From: Bacteroidota bacterium
GTDB taxonomy: Bacteria > Bacteroidota > Bacteroidia > Flavobacteriales > Weeksellaceae
NCBI GenBank assembly: GCA_023448955.1
Contig: JAEXJU010000289.1
Coordinates: forward strand, 1-8,965
Length of the DNA: 8,965 bases
Direction of reading: 5' to 3'
Below the pieces are notes generated by a model. The model was not told the origin of the DNA and made no database searches. It saw only the letters and a program-made list of their open reading frames with translations. The translations under genes and the position numbers were made by a program. This document shows, piece by piece, positions 6,538 through 8,965 of the stretch. Position 1 is the stretch's first letter. Each line of letters opens with the position of its first letter.

Positions 6538-6787
6538 ATTAGTGTAAATGTGCTATGCATTAAGTCCATCTTATAACTTAACGAATATATCTCTAAATAA
6601 TTTTATAGATAATTTGGTTCGATTGAGTGAAATTAAACATTTTTTATTAAGTGATATTTCTCATTAGCCAAACTTATTGAAATATACTTTAAATTAATTA
6701 TATACAATCGAGGTTGAGATAGTTGAGCTTTATTTTGCATTCATTGTCTTTTACATATATTTCTTCAATCAAATAAAAATACTTTGT

Positions 6788-7891
6788 TTAATGAAAAGAA
6801 CCTTTAAGTATTTCCCAATCGAAAAAAGTGGAATCAGCTTTCATTTCTGCTTCAAACTTTTTATCAGGTTGTATTCCAAAGTCTGCAAATGAAAGTGGTA
6901 AATTGGTCAATAAGTGATATTTTTCAATATACCCATCTGAAATCCAAGGATTACCTAGAATACATACTGAATTGTAGTACAATATAACTTGTTCAAAGTT
7001 TGACAATTGTGCTCGTAATATTTTCACATAAGAATATTTAATTTCATTATTCTCATGTTGGAAAACATTGTGTTTTTGGGAATCAACATATTTAACAGTT
7101 TGAAACAAATGTCTGTAGTAGTGACCAATTTTTGTCCCGTGCCCGGTGAATGGTTCGTAGAGAAGAATAAAAACTGCTTTTTTGCCATTATGAACTATTT
7201 CCAAATCTTTTAATCTGGTATTTTTTACTTTTTTTTCAGATTCATATCTAGCTTTTTCTCTAAGAAAATCTGAATACATTTTTTTTTCTTTTTCCAGCTT
7301 TTCAATTGTGTCCTTAAAAAATTGCTGAGAATTTATTTGAGGTAAGATGTGCGAAAATACACTGTCACTAGCATGACCAATCCCATAAAAGAAAATTAAA
7401 TAAGCCAAATTTGTTAACTGTTCTTTATTTAATCTTGTATCCGTAGGAAATTTGTCGTGCATAGATTCTAAAACGAAGTAAATATACCTTAGCTCAAAAT
7501 AATATGTGGTAAATGCCTTACGACCAAAGATTTTATTTTGAATGTTTTGTTCATTTACATTTTCCCTGTGTAATCTTACAAGTTCAAAAAACCTATTTTC
7601 AAACCTTTCTATGACGATATCATTTGCCTGCTTGTCAAATTGATCTCTTTGATCTTTGTTAGCATCGTACTGAATATAGAATGCTAAGAACGTTAGAATG
7701 GAAGCAAACCAAGCTATTATCGGACCTACCGTTCCACCAAATGCATCACCAATCGCACCTCTGTTTCCTCTGTCTCCCTCATAGAAATATCTTGACTGGA
7801 CATACTCAGGACCTTCATAGTACAAGAATAATGCGACAAGAATCCCTACAACCGCAGCAATAAAAAAAATAATTATGTTTTTTGTTTTCAA
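6788..7891 (-). CDS. Two-TM membrane protein, putative phage abortive infection (putAbiC-like) family
   Basis: This 367-residue protein has two N-terminal membrane helices (about 6-25 and 55-74). They flank a short loop with GDRGNRGAIGDAFGGTVGP, typical of two-pass Abi-like proteins. A large cytosolic domain follows. Its family-like signatures are RFENRFFELVRLHRENV (96-112), GHYYRHLFQTVKYV (256-269) and RAQLSNFEQVILYYNSV (293-309), plus a charged coiled-coil-like stretch at about 194-232. These match my recollection of the putAbiC family named after lactococcal abortive infection; the biochemical activity is unknown. The start codon appears to be TTG at 7891: an in-frame TGA lies about six codons upstream, the first membrane helix begins at once, and no in-frame ATG occurs for over 140 codons. 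It follows the SIR2-like gene by 18 bases, so the two are almost surely co-transcribed. It could act as sensor, anchor or membrane-damaging effector. Confidence 0.7.
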   Translation of the reverse strand: MKTKNIIIFFIAAVVGILVALFLYYEGPEYVQSRYFYEGDRGNRGAIGDAFGGTVGPIIAWFASILTFLAFYIQYDANKDQRDQFDKQANDIVIERFENRFFELVRLHRENVNEQNIQNKIFGRKAFTTYYFELRYIYFVLESMHDKFPTDTRLNKEQLTNLAYLIFFYGIGHASDSVFSHILPQINSQQFFKDTIEKLEKEKKMYSDFLREKARYESEKKVKNTRLKDLEIVHNGKKAVFILLYEPFTGHGTKIGHYYRHLFQTVKYVDSQKHNVFQHENNEIKYSYVKILRAQLSNFEQVILYYNSVCILGNPWISDGYIEKYHLLTNLPLSFADFGIQPDKKFEAEMKADSTFFDWEILKGSFH

Positions 7892-7909
7892 AGCTATATC
7901 TTTAGGTCA

Positions 7910-8947
7910 CTACTCGGCATTATTGTAAAACTCTTCTTCAGCTTTTATTAATGGTAGGTGCCATTCCCAAAGCTCCTCAAGTGTCTGAAAACTATCGGGT
8001 ATCTTATTTCCCTCCTGAAACATTTCTCCCGGACTAAGTGGCATTGCCCAATGGCGATAGCTTTCGACCGTTCTTCTAGGATGAAGAGCTAAAGAACTTT
8101 TAAAGTAATCTGTACAATAGTGATAATGATGCGTATGTATGAATCTATTCCATGCATTTCTTACATCATCTTCGGATCTGATATCTATTAATTCAAATTC
8201 TTCCATTGCTCGATCTTCAACATTTCCCCAAGCCTCACTTAATAAGTCTATAGCTTCAACATCACTAATAGGTGCTGAATAACCAAAAACTGTTACTCTT
8301 TCTGCAATTTCCAATCGATCAGCAAGAGAATCCCATTGACCTTTTATGTAAGGATCAGTATTATAATCTTTCTTATCAACCGGATACAATAACTGAGTTG
8401 GTTCAAAAAGTTGCTCTGTTTTTTTTGAGTACATTCCAGCAGGTCCAATCGTGCCATTTGATTTGTCAAACCCTAAAGAGACGCATCCATGTAAAAACAA
8501 TATACCTGGGCTTTTTGTGAATTTTCCATTTCTGACATATGCCTTATAAAGAAAGGGATCCCAATTAAAAGTTGCTATTACATCTTTTCTAGATCTTAGA
8601 GCCAATATCATATAATCATAAATTGTTGGTTCATTGGGTAAGTCAAGCTGTTCAAAGTACTTATAAACCTCAAGCTCGATAACCTCTTTTTCATCTGGAA
8701 ACCTACCTTCATTAGATATCTTACTGTATAGCTTCTCAAAGTCCTGCTTCAATGCTTTATAATCATCCGGTAAATGATCAACGATACCGTTTAGCCCAAC
8801 AATATCTACAATATTCCACATTAAGGGAAGTTTTTTTTCGTTCTTTTCAGGGTTTTTTAGCGTTGATGCAAATGAGGCACCAGCTCCTAGTAATAGTACG
8901 TGCGTACCACTGCCGTGTACTTTTTCGATTTCATCTTGCGTAGTCAT
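7910..8947 (-). CDS. SIR2-like protein, probable NAD-consuming defence effector
   Basis: This 345-residue soluble protein has a SIR2-type Rossmann fold. GAGAS (21-25) is the nucleotide-binding loop, ATFNWDP (125-131) matches the sirtuin TxNxD segment with N128 and D130, and LHGCV (152-156) gives the putative catalytic H153. VFGYSAPISDVEAIDLL (220-236) corresponds to the late G-S loop, and FELIDI (251-256) to the last beta strand. No paired CxxC zinc module is present, so protein deacylation is unlikely and NAD hydrolysis, as in other bacterial SIR2 defence proteins, is more plausible. A C-terminal extension (about 262-345) holds the cluster HTHHYHYC (271-278) and ends in a Trp/Glu-rich helix. 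It starts at ATG 8947 and is first of the two visible genes; its promoter, or further upstream genes, lie beyond the window. SIR2 fold is well supported; the defence role is inferred from the island and neighbour. Confidence 0.8.
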   Translation of the reverse strand: MTTQDEIEKVHGSGTHVLLLGAGASFASTLKNPEKNEKKLPLMWNIVDIVGLNGIVDHLPDDYKALKQDFEKLYSKISNEGRFPDEKEVIELEVYKYFEQLDLPNEPTIYDYMILALRSRKDVIATFNWDPFLYKAYVRNGKFTKSPGILFLHGCVSLGFDKSNGTIGPAGMYSKKTEQLFEPTQLLYPVDKKDYNTDPYIKGQWDSLADRLEIAERVTVFGYSAPISDVEAIDLLSEAWGNVEDRAMEEFELIDIRSEDDVRNAWNRFIHTHHYHYCTDYFKSSLALHPRRTVESYRHWAMPLSPGEMFQEGNKIPDSFQTLEELWEWHLPLIKAEEEFYNNAE

Positions 8948-8965
8948 TGTGTTAATGTTTTTATT

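Larger units (their letters stand above)
5025..8965. mobile_element. Left end of a genomic island integrated at tRNA-Ser (right end outside window)
   Basis: An intact tRNA gene, then a tyrosine integrase gene starting about 250 bases beyond its 3' end and reading away from it, then accessory defence-like genes, is the classic layout of a tRNA-targeted integrative element. The left attachment core probably lies within the T arm/acceptor 3' part (about 5025-5052) or just after it. A second core copy was not found, so the element must extend past 8965. No conjugation, phage structural or transposition genes are visible, so whether it is an ICE, satellite or decayed island cannot be told. The exact boundary is inferred. 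Confidence 0.72.

Noticed and set aside
6538..6787. Terminators or a small gene in the gap between the integrase and the defence operon
   Set aside because: The 250 AT-rich bases hold only weak AT-only inverted repeats (for example near 6590-6612) and a short TTGAG doublet near 6713-6726; nothing is convincing.
7681..8943. Short + strand open frames at 7681-7863, 8272-8520 and 8752-8943
   Set aside because: They are antisense to the putAbiC-like and SIR2-like genes, with unlikely composition and no motifs.
7910..8947. True sirtuin protein deacetylase
   Set aside because: There are no paired CxxC zinc ligands, only two isolated Cys are present, and the motifs are the divergent SIR2 type used in defence proteins.
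1..8965. CRISPR array or insertion sequence
   Set aside because: No regularly spaced repeats and no transposase were seen.

Overview
The window looks like a piece of a Bacteroidota chromosome, most likely a Flavobacteriia/Weeksellaceae member close to Chryseobacterium. The evidence is low-GC DNA, few Shine-Dalgarno sequences, promoters of the TTTG / TAnnTTTG type (best seen before the tRNA gene), the ligase-associated helicase-PdeM gene pair, a Bacteroidetes-style cold-shock protein with a basic N-terminal extension, and a Bacteroidetes-type tyrosine recombinase. The genus is inferred from gene families and is not proven.

Bases 1-4854 read as ordinary core genome. A 5'-truncated Lhr-like helicase is followed by pdeM on the + strand; both belong to a DNA repair module whose ligase and exonuclease partners must lie outside the window. 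A structured GC-richer intergenic element (1630-1709) sits between them. Facing pdeM on the - strand are a small catalase-fold gene and a SemiSWEET transporter gene, coupled by an ATGA overlap; the SemiSWEET stop overlaps the pdeM stop. Upstream of these, also on the - strand, is a cold-shock-domain gene with its own hairpin terminator and probably a leader of about 200 nt. A fluoride channel gene (crcB/fluC) points the other way.

At 4965-5052 lies tRNA-Ser(UGA) with a clear promoter and an encoded CCA. Directly downstream are a strong terminator hairpin, a cluster of GGTCACGA-like inverted and direct repeats, and a tyrosine integrase gene in the same orientation. This is the usual left end of a genomic island inserted at the 3' end of a tRNA gene. 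The right end is not in the window.

The visible island cargo (6788-8947, - strand) is a compact two-gene operon. The first gene encodes a SIR2-like protein that keeps the NAD-pocket motifs but lacks the sirtuin zinc module. The second encodes a two-pass membrane protein resembling the putative phage abortive infection family (putAbiC). The genes are 18 bases apart. The arrangement suggests an anti-phage defence pair: a SIR2-type NAD-consuming effector with a membrane-anchored partner. I do not recognise it as a named system, and it is the most interesting part of the window.
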